Source of the DNA: Thamnaconus septentrionalis
Lineage: Eukaryota; Chordata; Actinopteri; Tetraodontiformes; Monacanthidae
NCBI GenBank assembly: GCA_009823395.1
Contig: CM020503.1
Span: 9,204,001 to 9,268,000 of the forward strand
Direction: 5' to 3'
Length of the DNA stretch: 64,000 nucleotides
How positions within the stretch are numbered: position 1 is the first letter of the stretch; each line of letters starts with the position of its first letter. The translations under genes were made by a program, and so were the position numbers. The notes under the pieces are model-generated. The model was not told the origin of the DNA and made no database searches. It saw only the letters and a program-made list of their open reading frames with translations. Positions 1 to 12,088 of the stretch are shown one piece after another.

Positions 1-333
1 TTTACGGACAGATCCAGGCTCATCGGATATCAGCACGGGAATAAACGGAGGGATTAACAACGGCGGGCGCGGAGGAGATCCGGAGGACGGGAGAACAGGT
101 GTGGGCGAGGAGGACGAGAGCGAAAGCAAGCCCGCCGACAGGGAGAGGGTGGATGGCGGGAGCATGGAGGACGACGAAGGGGATGAGGAGGAAGCGAGGA
201 TGGTCGGGGTGCAGGGCGTCACGTCAACCTCGGCTCAGGTGCGATGGGATTTGGGAAGTTTGTCCACAGCCTATGTGGTCTGGATGTATCAGATTCAGTA
301 CAACTGCACGGCGGACGAGACCCTCATCTACAG
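1..333 (+). CDS. lrfn4: lrfn4 penultimate exon (partial at window start): Ig-FnIII linker and first part of fibronectin III domain
   Basis: LRFN4 (SALM3) is a single-pass synaptic adhesion protein with leucine-rich repeats, an Ig domain and a fibronectin III domain outside the cell. The open frame runs from base 2 (base 1 ends a codon) and carries 110 whole codons. It opens with a PGSSDIST stretch typical of the region after the Ig domain in LRFN proteins. A Gly/Asn-rich and then strongly acidic linker follows (about 65 residues). The start of the FnIII domain comes next, with VTSTSAQVRW and WMYQIQYNCTADETLIYR. NCT is an N-glycosylation sequon. The exon ends at CAG with donor gttggt and leaves AG of a split Arg codon. 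Joined to 10344 this gives LIYR-ILPSTTDRFLLKNLV, which restores the FnIII domain without a gap. Human LRFN4, as I recall it, reads DETLIYRIVPASSHHFLLKHLV here, closer than LRFN1, 2, 3 or 5. The LRR and Ig exons lie before the window. Confidence 0.93.
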
Positions 334-3300
334 GTTGGTTCAATTTCCCTCACGTCGCTTTCGACAGCATCAATTAAACACAACAGTCAATGCCACTTTT
401 TGTGAGAGCTTCGCGAGACGTCAGAGGGGAGCTCTTAGTGGTCTTGTAGTAACATCTCCTCTTTATGCAACTACAAATCATCTTTGTACAGTCAGCAACT
501 TCTATCCCTCTGATGGGGATATGATGATCTCCTGCAAAAACCGCTGAAATATTTATCTATCACAGCACGACACTTCCGCAGTCCAACTGTTCACCTTGGA
601 TACGGACGAGTGGATAGCTCAAGGGATGGATGAATGGGCAGACAGGTGAAGGGATAGAGGGTGGAAGAACTTAATAATTCATCTCGATCACCATATGACA
701 CTAATGTGATTTGGGGGAGTACAAATGGGAAGAAAAGTGTATGAAAGTTAAGTCAATTCAGTCGTCAAGCTGTTGAAGAAAAACTGGACTTCAGAACATA
801 ATCTCGAAAAACATTGAGTTCATAAACAACAACATGCCTCTATTAATATGCTCATTTGATAAGGCAACATGGGGAGTTGATGAGAAATGCCACCTCTAAT
901 TTGAGGCAGCTTTCAAACCCTCCATAAGCCACGCCAGTTTGCATTCAAATGAGCTACCCCCCATACATCACTGTACATGTTTACTAAACAGGCACCCTGG
1001 GGAAGAAGCAATTAAACATTTATAGTGACTGGGGCTGGAGTTTTAGCGCTGTTATTGTCATTACAAATAATTTAGAAACTATTGCTTAAGACTCACGTGT
1101 TTGGAGCAACATTTAACAAAAGGAGAGAAATGGGGAGGGGGGAGGAGAGTCTGTACAGCGGGAAATCTTTTTTGTAGCTACAGCTTCTCTTTGCTGAAAT
1201 GAGATTTTATATAAGGCAGCTGTGTGGTAAGAAAAGGGAATAAAAGGTGGGAATAAACTGAAAACAGCATCCATGTGAATAAGAGACGTATGGGGGAAAT
1301 GTCTTTCTAATACCTAAGTTCTATTATGTGATACCCTTTAGAAATATACAACAAAATACAAACAGAAACAAGTATAAAGGCAAGATATCAGTCAAAATAA
1401 ATGAGATCTCCTGCCTTTCCTTTTCCTGTTTTCTGAAACAGCAGTGCTTGTCCAACTGTGGGTGGGGTATCAGCCATATATACAAACAATTTTATTACAC
1501 CATGAAAATGTTTGGAAGAGGCTGGAAGAGATGAAAAATGGTTGAGTGCTGGCGCTTGCTATTGTGTCATAAATTTTATTCACTTATTTATTTATTGCTG
1601 CGCAGCACCGACAGTGGTCCGCTTCAATGAGGGTAGCACGAGGCTGGAAGTGTTATTGACAGGGAGTGAAGGAGGCGCGCCACGTGGCACGAAGAGGTCA
1701 GGTGGAAAGATGATTGGAAGGATGAAGAATGGCTGAGCCATAATCAGGATTGAAGAAAGTAAAGGAAGACCGCAGCCGAGGCTGAATGAAAAAAAAAAAA
1801 AAAAAAAAGATGGAGGGGAAGGAGAAACTAATAGTTTGAGTGATGGATAGGGCCGGAAGGGAGGAAGGGGTGAATTTTGAGATAGGAATGGGGCCTCAGA
1901 GGTTTCAGAAAGGATTGACGTAGACAGGGAAGATAGGAGATGCGCTCTACCCAAATCACCCTGGGAGAGATAGAGATGAAAGAATGATGGGGGAAACACA
2001 GGATACGCAGGCGGCCAATAAGAGGGCAAAAAATAGAGTAGAGTCCAATTGGTCTGTGAGGAAAAGGCATGGAAACAAGGATGGAAGGACGGTGCAAAGG
2101 TATTTAGATGTGTTGCCAGGTCCAGGTAAGGGATGAGCGTGTGCTGCCTTGAATGAGTGAATATATAAAAATAGCACACCGCTCCAAAGGACGCTGAGAG
2201 CGCTGCGATGCAGCCGTGGAAATGCTCAAACATGACGGGCAGTTTGTCGTTGTAAAGCTGTTTCTATGCAGTGCTATACTAAAAGAGGCTGGTCTCCTGA
2301 CTCACCTGTAGCAATTACAGATCTAGAAACAACCATAGAGTGATCAGCTTTGTTAACTCCTGACAGAAAATACTCGAGAAATGGTGAATGATGAAAATGG
2401 CTTTAAATCACTCTGGTCAAAACAAGGACTTTGCTAAATACTCAGCTAGAGAGCAAATATTGAACATAAAATATTTTAACAGATTTCGTGTACTGCACTG
2501 CAGTGCACAGTGGCACAGCTTTCAATCCCTGCCAAAAACAACTAGGACTGAGACAAAGCAAAAGGTGAGGGTGTCAGCGCCGCAGCTGGAAATGAGGAGA
2601 TGTTGAAAAAACACAAAGATGAAGCAACACAATGAAGAGAAGAGAGACACAGACTGCGTCACGGCAAACTGCGTCACAGGATAGACACAGGACTTCAGCG
2701 AGGGGAGAGTAAACAATGAGAAGCTCCACTGAAGAACAAAGCAGAGGGATGAGATGGTTGACTCCATGGTGCCAGTGGGCATTGAGGTCACTGCGGCTAT
2801 CTTAAATGTGAAAGGGAAGACAGACGGCATGTGCGCAGCAGGGAAGGCAAGATGAACACAGAGACGAGATGTCTGAGGGGTTTGAGGCAGGAATCGGGAA
2901 AAGTGGCCTCAAAGGACACATTGAGGTAATGGCAGAGGGAGGTCTTTGAAATGGAAGCGTACCGCAGTGTGCCCAGTGTAGCTTTCCATCGCCCTGTCAG
3001 CGCGCCAGTGCCAACCACAACGGCATGCTCGGCAGTGAGAGGGTAAAAGGAGCCGGTGGCCAAACGGGATTTTGGCTGACTGATTGACCACCGAGATTCC
3101 CAGCGTTCCAATGTGGGTTTTGTGTACACACTGTGCCCGTGTTGTTGCTATGCCACGCATTGTTTAGCAGATGGGTGGGTGGGGAGGAGAACGTAACAGC
3201 TGATATAAAATTAGGGTGGGGAGGAAATACACTGAACAAAGCTGTCGTATTTCAGCCAATTTTAGATCCAGGTATCATTTTCATCCCGAACCCCAGTGGA

Positions 3301-5689
3301 AGCAGCCACCCAAAAATTCTACACATCTAAAAATAACATACTGGCCTTCTTAAAGATGCTTGGTTGTAACTTCCTGCCAGAGGACAGAACAGGCACCAGG
3401 CTGAGGCTGTTGTCAACTAACTCGAGAGGTGTACCCGTTCCCTATGTGACATCACAAAGGGCTGGAAGTACAAAACTTTAAGTGTTTTAAACACACACTG
3501 TTGTGTGAGTGAAGGGTGGACTTCTCTCATTTCTGAGGAGTCCAATTGATAGCACAGAATCACACTTTACAGTTGGAAAATATGGATGCAGTGAATTCAG
3601 AATGATGATGCACGGCCGCCAGACCAATGCCAGGCAGCACCAGCCTCCATTGTAGCATGTTGAGCCCACAGCTGAAGGCCTCAGAGACGGCCAGCTGGGA
3701 TATGGGCCATGTGACATCTGGCGGGCTGCGCTCGCCACGTCCCCACTGACAGTGTGCCGCTGTGATTTGATCCTAACATCATGCCTGTCCTTGATTCTCT
3801 AATGAGAACTGTCCGCTAATAAAGGATGGTACGGAGGGTTGGTTCCTGCTGGATGTGAGGACTTGAAGGAGTCTTGGTTATTCCAGCCTCCAATCACGTC
3901 CAGCCTTCGCTGAAAAGCACGATGCAGGGCGGAATGAACATCTCATCGTCTTCATTAAGCGGCAATTGAGGAGAGACCCTCATCAGCGCATCTTTGAAAC
4001 ATCCCCTCTACATACATACTATGTACTTCAGGGAGCACTTCATTTAGAGAGCCATGCATGCATTTCATAGAAGCAGAGACTTGATTTTCATTTAAACGGG
4101 TAAAATACCATTTTCAACAGGGACCTGGCCAAAAAGTCAAAAAAAAAAAAAAAAAAAGAATCAAATTAAATTTAAAACAGTTTCATAATTTAGAGGGCAG
4201 TAGCGTGACTGGCTCCAATAGAAATGAATTCAATTGCGTTCGAGTTTGTTCTGTAGCGTTTTCCATACAGTGTATGCAGCAAGACTAAATGCACACCAAG
4301 ACATAGGCATCACAGGAAGGTAAGGCATAGTGATTGGTGGTCTGTCTTAAAAGTGAACATAAAACAAAACATCCAGCCAATTGATCCCCTCATAGAAATG
4401 TACATGGTTGACATTTCTTCTTGTCAATGACTGACTTATTGTACCGTCCACTTTTGTCTTTAATGTCAGAGATGCAAACCCATCAAAATGCGTTTTAGAA
4501 AAGAGCAGCCGACATCCAGGCTCACATCCATGACTGTTCTGAGACCCATTCACAGAAAGTTGCTGTTCAGTTTCAGTATCTTTCAGGCCAAACTCTGTGT
4601 GTATTATAACAAATACATTATTCAACCACTGAATTATAGAAGACGCTGTCTGTTGCTTTACCCTGCACCCCTGATGTTTTTCTCCCCTCCAGAGAACAGC
4701 CTTTAATAAATCTGCGGTGGGAGAGGTTTTCAATAGTTAATAAATCGGCAGGGCGCAGAGATGCGCTGGTGGCAAAATTTGTATGACACTTGTACGTGTC
4801 AGAATGTCTTTAAAGCGTGCAGGCTGGAGTGTGAGGGCTTTAACAGTTGTCACAATTCTACCCCAGTCTTAACAGGATCAACCTTCCTGCTGGGCTCCAA
4901 GAGCACCAAGTTTGACACAGACTTTAATGGGAAGCGAAACGATGCCAGGGAGAGGAGGTCCAACAGAAGTTGGACAGAAACATCATGTTGAGCTTAAGAA
5001 ATAAGGAAAAAGTAAAAAGCGGAGGCCCCATAATGTCATGCCGAGTGAAAAAGGACGCGTCGAGCGCTCAACAGCAACAGGAGAGGAGCTTGCAGAGACC
5101 AGAGCACATCATGGGGAACAGTGACTCACAAAGAAAAGGGGAAATAAAAGTGAAGCGGTGCGGGAGGAAAGACACCATACAGGTTTCACTCTGTCCGTCA
5201 GGATATATAAAAATATAAGGGACTTAAATAACTATCAAGGACCTGCAGCTTTTTGTCACACAATACGATGCTGGAGAGATTGAATTGGACAAACTTTGTT
5301 CTAATAAATAATAGAGGAATATGTCAAATAAAATGCCAGAAGAGAGCAGATAAGTGCAGCTGCCGTCAGGTTTGACAAGGACTCACGAGAATAAATGGTA
5401 AGAGGGAGGAAGGAGGGATGAGAGAGGCTGTTTACAGGGATGGTAGGGAGTAAAAATAAAAATAGGAGAGGGACAAATGGGTTTTGGAATTGCACCCCAG
5501 TGGCAGACGTAATTAAGCTTTAAACTACTGTGTCAATATAAGTGTCAAAGCACAGAGGAAGCGTCGGCTTCCAACAAATGTTCTGCTGCAAATATTTTCA
5601 TATTGAGTTCTGCAGCTGGGTCAGTGAGCAGTGGGTGCATAAAGGGACGGGGCTGTCTAATTCCTCTTTTTAATTGTGTTGTAAAAATA

Positions 5690-6060
5690 AAACAAAGAGA
5701 AGCGAGGGAGAAATGTTGTACGCAGGCAAATACGGAGGGATCGGTAAGAAGGAGGTCATTAAAAAAAGGAACGGGAACGGGAGCAAAACATCGGAATCAG
5801 GCGGCACGAGGAAAAAAAAAAATAAAACCAGGCCAAATGAGGGAGAGCGGACCGAGGAGGAGGAGGGATTAAGGAAGAGGGCAGGGAAGAAGGAGGGATG
5901 AAACAAAATCCCGGGGGGAGGGGGCAGGCAGAGGGGGGGGAGACTGACAGAGAGACAGATCAAGGGAAACAGAGGAAGAGATCAGATGCGATTGGAGGAG
6001 ACAGCCAACAAGGCGGAGACACAAATCAAGAGCAAAAATGGAGACGGGGCTAAATGAAGA
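5690..6060 (+). repeat. purine-rich tract
   Basis: The + strand is dominated by A and G for about 370 bases, densest at 5760-6000, with GGA, GAA and G-run blocks. It is followed at about 6240-6340 by a pyrimidine-rich (CT-rich) stretch. Open frames across it encode only Lys/Arg/Glu-rich or Ser/Pro-rich low complexity. It could form triplex DNA, but no function is shown. Confidence 0.7.
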
Positions 6061-9000
6061 ATCAAAATGAGGCGCGGGGAAGGAAAACGAGGGGCCGCAT
6101 GTGCGTCAGACGAAGAGATGATCACAGCCAGAGCTGCTCGTCCGCACCTGCTGCGCACGTTCCTGTTTTCAATGTCGCAGGACTGAGCAATGTAGAGGGG
6201 AATAAAATGTGTGTGGTGGTGGTGGTGGTGGGGGTGTGGATGCTTTCACTGTCTTCTCCCTCTGCCGTCCATCACCTCTCCTCCTCTCCCTCCCTCTCTC
6301 CTCTCCTCCTCTCCGTCTACCTCGCCTCCGCCTCGCCGGCTGCGTAGAGAAGCCACTCCCCTCGCCGCCTTCCTGCGCCTGTGCGCGTCTGTGTGTGTGC
6401 GCGGTAGCCTTTGCGGGGTTCAGGCGTAATTAGAAGCACGGAGACAGACTCACCCGGGGTATGTTTGGTGAAAGAACACTGTGTGTCAGCAGATGCGGGG
6501 ACAGTAATGAGAGCAACAGCCTCGGCTCTCGCACGGGGAGAGAAGGAAAAAACAATTCAATCACGCGACGCAATGCATGCGAGTTGCACTTTATATTTAT
6601 GAACTAACGCTGTTTTGGGAGTTGGAGGTATTCACCCAAGATGCGACGGTGAATATCATTGTGTGCGCGTCCGTGGTGTGCGAGCCCGGCCGACTTCCAC
6701 TTTGCAGGTGGAACAACAATATAGACAATAACCATAAATAGAGGTAATCATGCATAATGCATGGCAAAGCGGCGTATCAAAGATGCATGTGAGTGCGAAT
6801 GGGTCCAGTTCTTCCATGTATATTTCAGTGAATTTGCTTGCTTTTTTTTTTTCCTTCTCTCCCGGCTAGCCATGCGGCCAAGTAGGGAAAAAAAAAAAGG
6901 AAAAGAGAGAAGGATGACAAGGAGGGAGGAGTGGTGGGGGGGAGCTGGATGGGCTAGAAGGGGCAGACGTGACCTTCGCTGCTAAATAGTAACACAGGAG
7001 TATAGATGTGGCTAATAGAAAGGTAGTATAGCGGCTGCAAGGTGAAGGGGGGTCAGGCACTCCGAGCTCAGGTATGCATGCGGGAGCCCGTGGGCGCTTG
7101 TCAAAGGAGTGCAGAGGCACACGTCTGATTAGCTGATGAAACACGTGGAGGAGGTTGAAGATGAGAAGAAAGAGGAGTGATGTGAGGAGGGGTGTGCTTG
7201 GAAAACAGCTTCAAATTTTCAATCAGAATCAAAGCAGGGCAAAAAAAGGAAGGTCAGCATCCAACTAAATGCATCACTGCAGTTTTCAGTAAAGAAAGGA
7301 GGGAAGATTTAAGGGGGCAATAACGGCGAGATAAGAGCGATGGACCGCCCGGTGGAAAAAGGAGGAGATCAGCGCGACCCGGGCGGATGTGACAAAAACC
7401 AGGAGGGCAGTCAGAGGAGAGGATCAAAACAGAGCTGTAAAGAAGGTTTACTGGGAAGACGGGGGATTGAGCACAATGGGAGGAAAAAGATTGATAAGTC
7501 AAAGATTAATTAAGATAGTCACATTCCTAAAGTTGAAATATATCTGGTGCAAGAGACTAAAAATCCACTGGAAAACAGCAATAATTAGTTGTTTATATGG
7601 GATAATGAGCAAAAAGTTTCTCGTCGCAGTGCACCAATAAAACTTGCCGGAGGCTGCTGTCCGTATTAATCAAGCCGAGGCAGTATAGAGGAAGAGACGG
7701 AGGAAAAAGGACACAATAAAACAGGGGTGTGTAAGCACGGCAGTAAATTAGACAGAAGAAGCCTTTTAAATGTGGGTTTAACCTTTGCAGCAGAGAATCA
7801 GAACATCAGTAGGTGACACGGATCTCTGCAGTGATGGTCACTTTGTGTGCTCTACCGGTTTCACAGAGTCCTGGTCAGGCTCTGGACCGCCCTGCACTGC
7901 TGCAACATTGTTGTATTTTTTCCCAAAAGTGTTTATACGCAAATTCAGAATTTATCTGCGAGCGAGATGTCTTGGCATGTGAAACACAAGGGTGAAAAAC
8001 CACACCGTCTTTAGGCAGCTGAGGGCGCCGACAATGAATAATTCCATGGAGCACATTATTTCTCAAGACGGGCAAGAATATTGACTTCACATTTTTAAGG
8101 CAGTTGAAAGTTTTAAGGAGTGAAATAGTTTGAAGTTTTGTGGAAAAAGATCACTGTTAAATGCCACTGCTGATGCAGCTCTTATTATTTAATTCTCCAC
8201 TGCGCCCACAGATTTGCCTTTTCTCTTCCATGCTGTCGCATGATGCTAACACCACATTTACCATTATTTGCATCGTATTGATGTTTGTTTTCTCTAATTT
8301 TAAATGGAAATAGCTTAAACAGAGAATTGTGGGGGCAAGAGTCAAAGTATAGCTGATGGTCATGAAAAAAATCATTAAATGTGTTAACACTGCACAATGA
8401 ATAGCCTTACTTTGGTCTCTGGCACTGCACTGTCAAATAATGAGATTTTGCCATGGCAACACACCTGGTACCTGAGTAAGTGAGCACAGACAATAAGATA
8501 ATTGGTGGATTTTTGACAGCTTCTGTATGGATTATGCCAGGATATGTCATGTCAGAGTACACTGTGGTTCTATAAGAGGCTGTAGCTTTTGCAGAATTTG
8601 GAGGCTGGATGCATTCCTGTGCGGTTTTATTTGCTTCTTTATTGTTATAATTCAAATCATTCAGGAGTCTGCAAAAGGCTTTGAAAGATATTTTGGAATA
8701 TATGCTGAGGTGTCAGTGACTTGGAAGGTGGTAAAACAGAAAAATGGTCCGTCAAAGCAAAATTTATTTTGTTATAATATGATTATTGGGCCTCTTCAAC
8801 TCTTAGTCATTTAAGTCATCAGATTAAAAACTAAAGCAAAGTTAAATATAAAAAATGAAAAGTCTCTGTTTCCTGGTTGGTTCAGGTTTATTAAAACACA
8901 CTGGAACCACACACTGCGCTTGCGAGTGTTCAGCTAAAGGCTCCCTCAGTGTCTGAGGCAGGCTAGATAGCACTTAATGGATGGAGCTCATGTCTGAAGG

Positions 9001-9935
9001 GAACTGGATTGGAAGCAGCAGACAAAGTGTGAAAAGTGCAGCGGGAAAAAAAAGAGGAACTGTTAATGCAGACAAGACGAGAATAAAAACAAACACTGGG
9101 AAACATTCTTGGCAGTGGCAGGGACTCACAACTGCACGTTTGCCCACACAACAAGGTTGTACAGCAGAGAGTAAAGTCAAACCCATCAGCAGCAGACACT
9201 CGAGCTCCGCTCCAGTCTCCCACACACACTTTACCCTGTCACGCACACATTTAAAAAAAATAAAATAAAGTCCTGCATACAAACAAGAGGAAGGATACAA
9301 ACAGTGACAAGCAGATGCATCTTCTGCACTCTTCCCTCGCCATCACCACACCGCTTCACCGTTTCTGCCAGGCCCTCCATTGCTCACCTCTCCCCGCGTT
9401 TGTTAGTTGAAAAGAGCTGCTGAAACACTTTGAATGAGGGAACAGTCAAGGCACTCCTCTCTTGATTATCCCACGCGGGCACTCGTCCCACATTTGGGTG
9501 GGGGGGGGGTCAAAACCCACCACAAACATGAGTTCACTTGACATGTTTGTTTCTCATTAAAAATGCCAGAGACGTCCCAAATTAAATCAAATCTTGGCAG
9601 CTGCATTTAAAAGGACACGTTTTTTTTGGTCCGTAAAGCCGAGGTCTCAAAAAATGGTTTGCCATTCGTCTCTCCCCGGGATTCGCGTTACGAACTCCCA
9701 CAAACACGTCCCTGCACTCCAAATGAGCAGACAGAGTTCTCTGTTCACGTTCCCTGGGCGTGCGCTGCATCAATAGCCTCATTCTGCCTCTCAACCCCTG
9801 CTGCAAAACCCACTCCTGCAGTCTCTCTTTGCCTCCTTTCCTTTGCCACATTTTTTTTGTAATCCTCCCTCAGAACCTCCATGAATTTTCTGAGGGTAAA
9901 ATAATAGCATTTAAATTAGTGCAGACGGTTTAGAG

Positions 9936-10310
9936 CAGGGGTGGGCAAAACTTTCTGACCGGTGGGCCACTATGGGTTATAAAATGTGACAGAGGGACTG
10001 GAGCAGGAGCACATGGATGGAGTGTTTTGGTGACCCACCTCATAGGAGAAAAAATATATATCATGAGATATTTAGAAAACATGTGCTTTGATGTCAATTG
10101 AATATGAAACAAAGCAAAGTTACCAACCAAATATGTGTCTTTGAAGCCCCACGGTGTTCAGCTCTTTATTGATATGACTCTTAAAACACTGAAAATATAA
10201 ATGAAATACAGCTATTTTATGACATACTATTAATATAATTTCTTCAAGTTTGGTTGGCCAGACTAAAAAGCTTAACGGGCCACACACTCCGGGCCCTAGT
10301 TTGCCTATAC
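9936..10310. mobile_element. decayed non-autonomous hAT-type element
   Basis: The left end reads CAGGGGTGGGCAAAACTTTC, followed by a GGTGGGCCAC block and a stretch with GACAGAGGGACTGGAGCAGG. The right end contains ACGGGCCACAC, CCGGGCCCTAGTTTGCC and a decayed terminus. This matches my memory of a common fish hAT miniature family with CAGGGGTGGGCAAA termini and GGGCC-rich subterminal parts. I saw no convincing 8-bp target duplication, so the right boundary is approximate. It carries no transposase. It lies wholly in the lrfn4 intron and ends about 34 bases before the last acceptor. Confidence 0.75.
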
Positions 10311-10343
10311 ATAACACGTTGTTCGTCTCCATTCTGCTCGCAG

Positions 10344-11661
10344 GATCCTACCGTCCACCACCGACCGTTTCCTGCTGAAGAACTTGGTGTCGGGTGCCGA
10401 CTACAACCTGTGCGTGCTCGCCATCTTCGACGACACCGTCACGTCTCTGGCGGCGACAAAGGTCTTGGGCTGCGCCACCTTCTCCACCAAGGACGTTTAC
10501 CCAGCGTGCCGCTCCCTCCAAGCCCATTTCCTCGGAGGGACGCTCACCATATTGGTAGGTGGAGTGGTCGTGGTCACCCTCCTCGTGTTCACCGTGGCCC
10601 TCATGGTGCGCCACCGGGTCTGCAACCACACCGACCACACACTCTGCCACAGCACCGGCGCAGAGGCGGGCGGCGGGGCCTGCTGCCAGAGCGGGGGCGT
10701 GGGTGGCGGGGACAAGGGGGCAAACAGCGGGTGCTACCAAGCCAACGGCGCTGGGGACGTGATGATGGTGGTGCTGCCCAACGGCCTGCCGTCCAAGAGG
10801 GGAGGGGACAAGGACAAGGAGAGGGACAAGGAGGCAGAAGGGGCCGATTCGTCGCCATCGTCGGCGCCCCCGAAGCTTCCTCCCAAACCCAGAGCCAAGC
10901 CCAAGGTCAACCTGGAGCAGTTCCTCTCCGCCGGCGGGATCGTGTCGACGGCGGCGGGGGCGGGCAGCGAGATGGCGCTGGTGGTGAGGCAGCGCAGGCT
11001 GGACAAGGCGCTGCCGTACACTCTTGAAAGTGACAGAACTCCCCTCTATTACTCCCCGTCCCCGCCATCCACGCTCCCGCGTCACTCCCACTCCAGGGAG
11101 CGTCCCAAGCCGCGTCTGGAGCGCGAGCTGACCAATCGCGCCAGCTTCTCTCTGGCGGCGCCCCTGAGAGACTCGGAGCTGCTGGACTGGAGAATCTCTC
11201 CCCGCGGCAGGGACAAATGGAACTCTTCACAGGCTTATCAGAGCCCCTTGTCCCCCCTGAGCCCCGCATGCGGCACCGTCAGCAAGCGGCGCCACTCGCT
11301 GGACATGGGTTCCTCCGTGGCGCTGGCGACAGACGCCGCGGCCACCGTTGCCAAGCGGTACGGCGCCGTGAGCTACGCTAAGCGGCTGAGCGTGATCTGG
11401 ACCAGGCGGAGCCAGTCGCTCCACGGGATGCTGGTGCAGTGCGCCTCCACGACCAGCACCACGTCGTCCACAACGAGCGAGGAGGCCGAGAACGCCGGGG
11501 GCTTTGGGCCTCACTTCCAGAGGGGCTTCATCCACGCTTACAACACCACCAACTCCAACTCCAACGCCGCCTCTTCGAGAGCAAACGACCCGATGGACAG
11601 AGCAAGGGATAAAGCAAAAGATGGGAGCGACGCCAACGAACTGGAGGAGAGCATTGTGTAG
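10344..11661 (+). CDS. lrfn4: lrfn4 last coding exon: end of FnIII domain, transmembrane helix, long cytoplasmic tail, stop
   Basis: The acceptor at 10342-10343 follows a pyrimidine-rich stretch (gttcgtctccattctgctcg). The exon encodes 438 residues after the split Arg and ends at TAG 11659-11661. It completes the FnIII domain (GADYNLCVLAIFDD, VLGCATFSTKDVYP), passes the juxtamembrane motif LQAHFLGGTLT, and crosses the membrane at 10543-10608 (hydrophobic, rich in Val, Leu and Gly). The cytoplasmic tail is 350 residues. It holds a CYQANGA motif, a Lys/Asp/Glu-rich stretch, a proline-rich PPKLPPKPRAKPKVN (about 10865-10910, possible SH3 ligand), KRRHSLDMG (11284-11310) and YAKRLSVIWTRRSQSLHGML. 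The C-terminus EESIV fits a class I PDZ ligand; human LRFN4 ends EESVV. The exon is GC- and CpG-rich compared with its surroundings. The tail is far longer than the roughly 100 residues I recall for human LRFN4. Paralogue lrfn2 was considered, but the FnIII, membrane and C-terminal sequences and the pc neighbour favour lrfn4. Confidence 0.95.
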
Positions 11662-12082
11662 CAGACAAGAGCGAGAAGAAACGAAGAGGGACGGGCGGCT
11701 CTGTGGACGGAATCTTTATTTGAGGAGGGTAGAGAGGTGGAGAGTGGGGAAAGAACAAACCATCATGTTGCGGATGAAAGGTTTTCAGTACCAGAAGAAA
11801 GAACGGGAGTAAAACGGACTTGAGCTTGGCTGTGCACAGATGATAGAGATGAGGAGCGTGAAGAGAAAAGGGAAAAGCGTGTCCGGCAATGAAGTAAGAA
11901 TGTTTAAGAGGCTCTTCATTCCTGACCTGTAAAGGGAATGGCTGGAAAAAAGTGGGCAGGGAGGTGAAGTGTGGGAGAGTGGAAGAAACATAAAAGGTGG
12001 CATGTGTGAAGTGGAATTTAAAAACTCAAGGCTTAGCTAAAGCTGAATCAGAGATGAGAAGAAAAAAAAACATACACAAGTT

Positions 12083-12088
12083 AATAAA
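12083..12088 (+). terminator. candidate proximal poly(A) signal AATAAA of lrfn4
   Basis: Canonical hexamer 422 bases after the lrfn4 stop. The sequence after it has no clear GT-rich element, so it is a weaker candidate than the distal one. Confidence 0.3.

Larger units (their letters stand above)
334..10343 (+). other. lrfn4 intron (10,010 bases), no other gene seen
   Basis: The donor is CAG|gttggt and the acceptor ctcgcag|GAT; the intron interrupts an Arg codon after its second base. No exon could be recognised inside on either strand. It holds A-tracts (1789-1808, 4141-4157), long purine-rich stretches (about 1680-2060 and 5690-6060), a GGT run followed by a CT-rich stretch and a CpG-rich patch (6210-6430), a G-run (9499-9508) and a decayed hAT element near the acceptor. 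The 213-codon antisense open frame over 1592-2233 reflects the purine bias and resembles no protein known to me. Confidence 0.9.

Noticed and set aside
1592..2233. 213-codon minus-strand open frame
   Set aside because: It runs across a purine-rich + strand, giving Ser/Pro/Phe-rich low complexity with no domain, splice context or known homologue.
10254..11091. Long open frames in other frames and on the - strand across the lrfn4 last exon (247 and 257 codons)
   Set aside because: They are shadows of a GC-rich coding exon; their Arg/Pro/Gly/His-rich products resemble nothing, and the + frame with FnIII, membrane helix and PDZ end explains the sequence.
10344..11661. Assignment to lrfn2 or lrfn1
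   Set aside because: The tail shares blocks with those paralogues, but the FnIII end (DETLIYR, FLLKNLV), the GGTLT membrane region, the EESIV end and the pc neighbour fit lrfn4 better.
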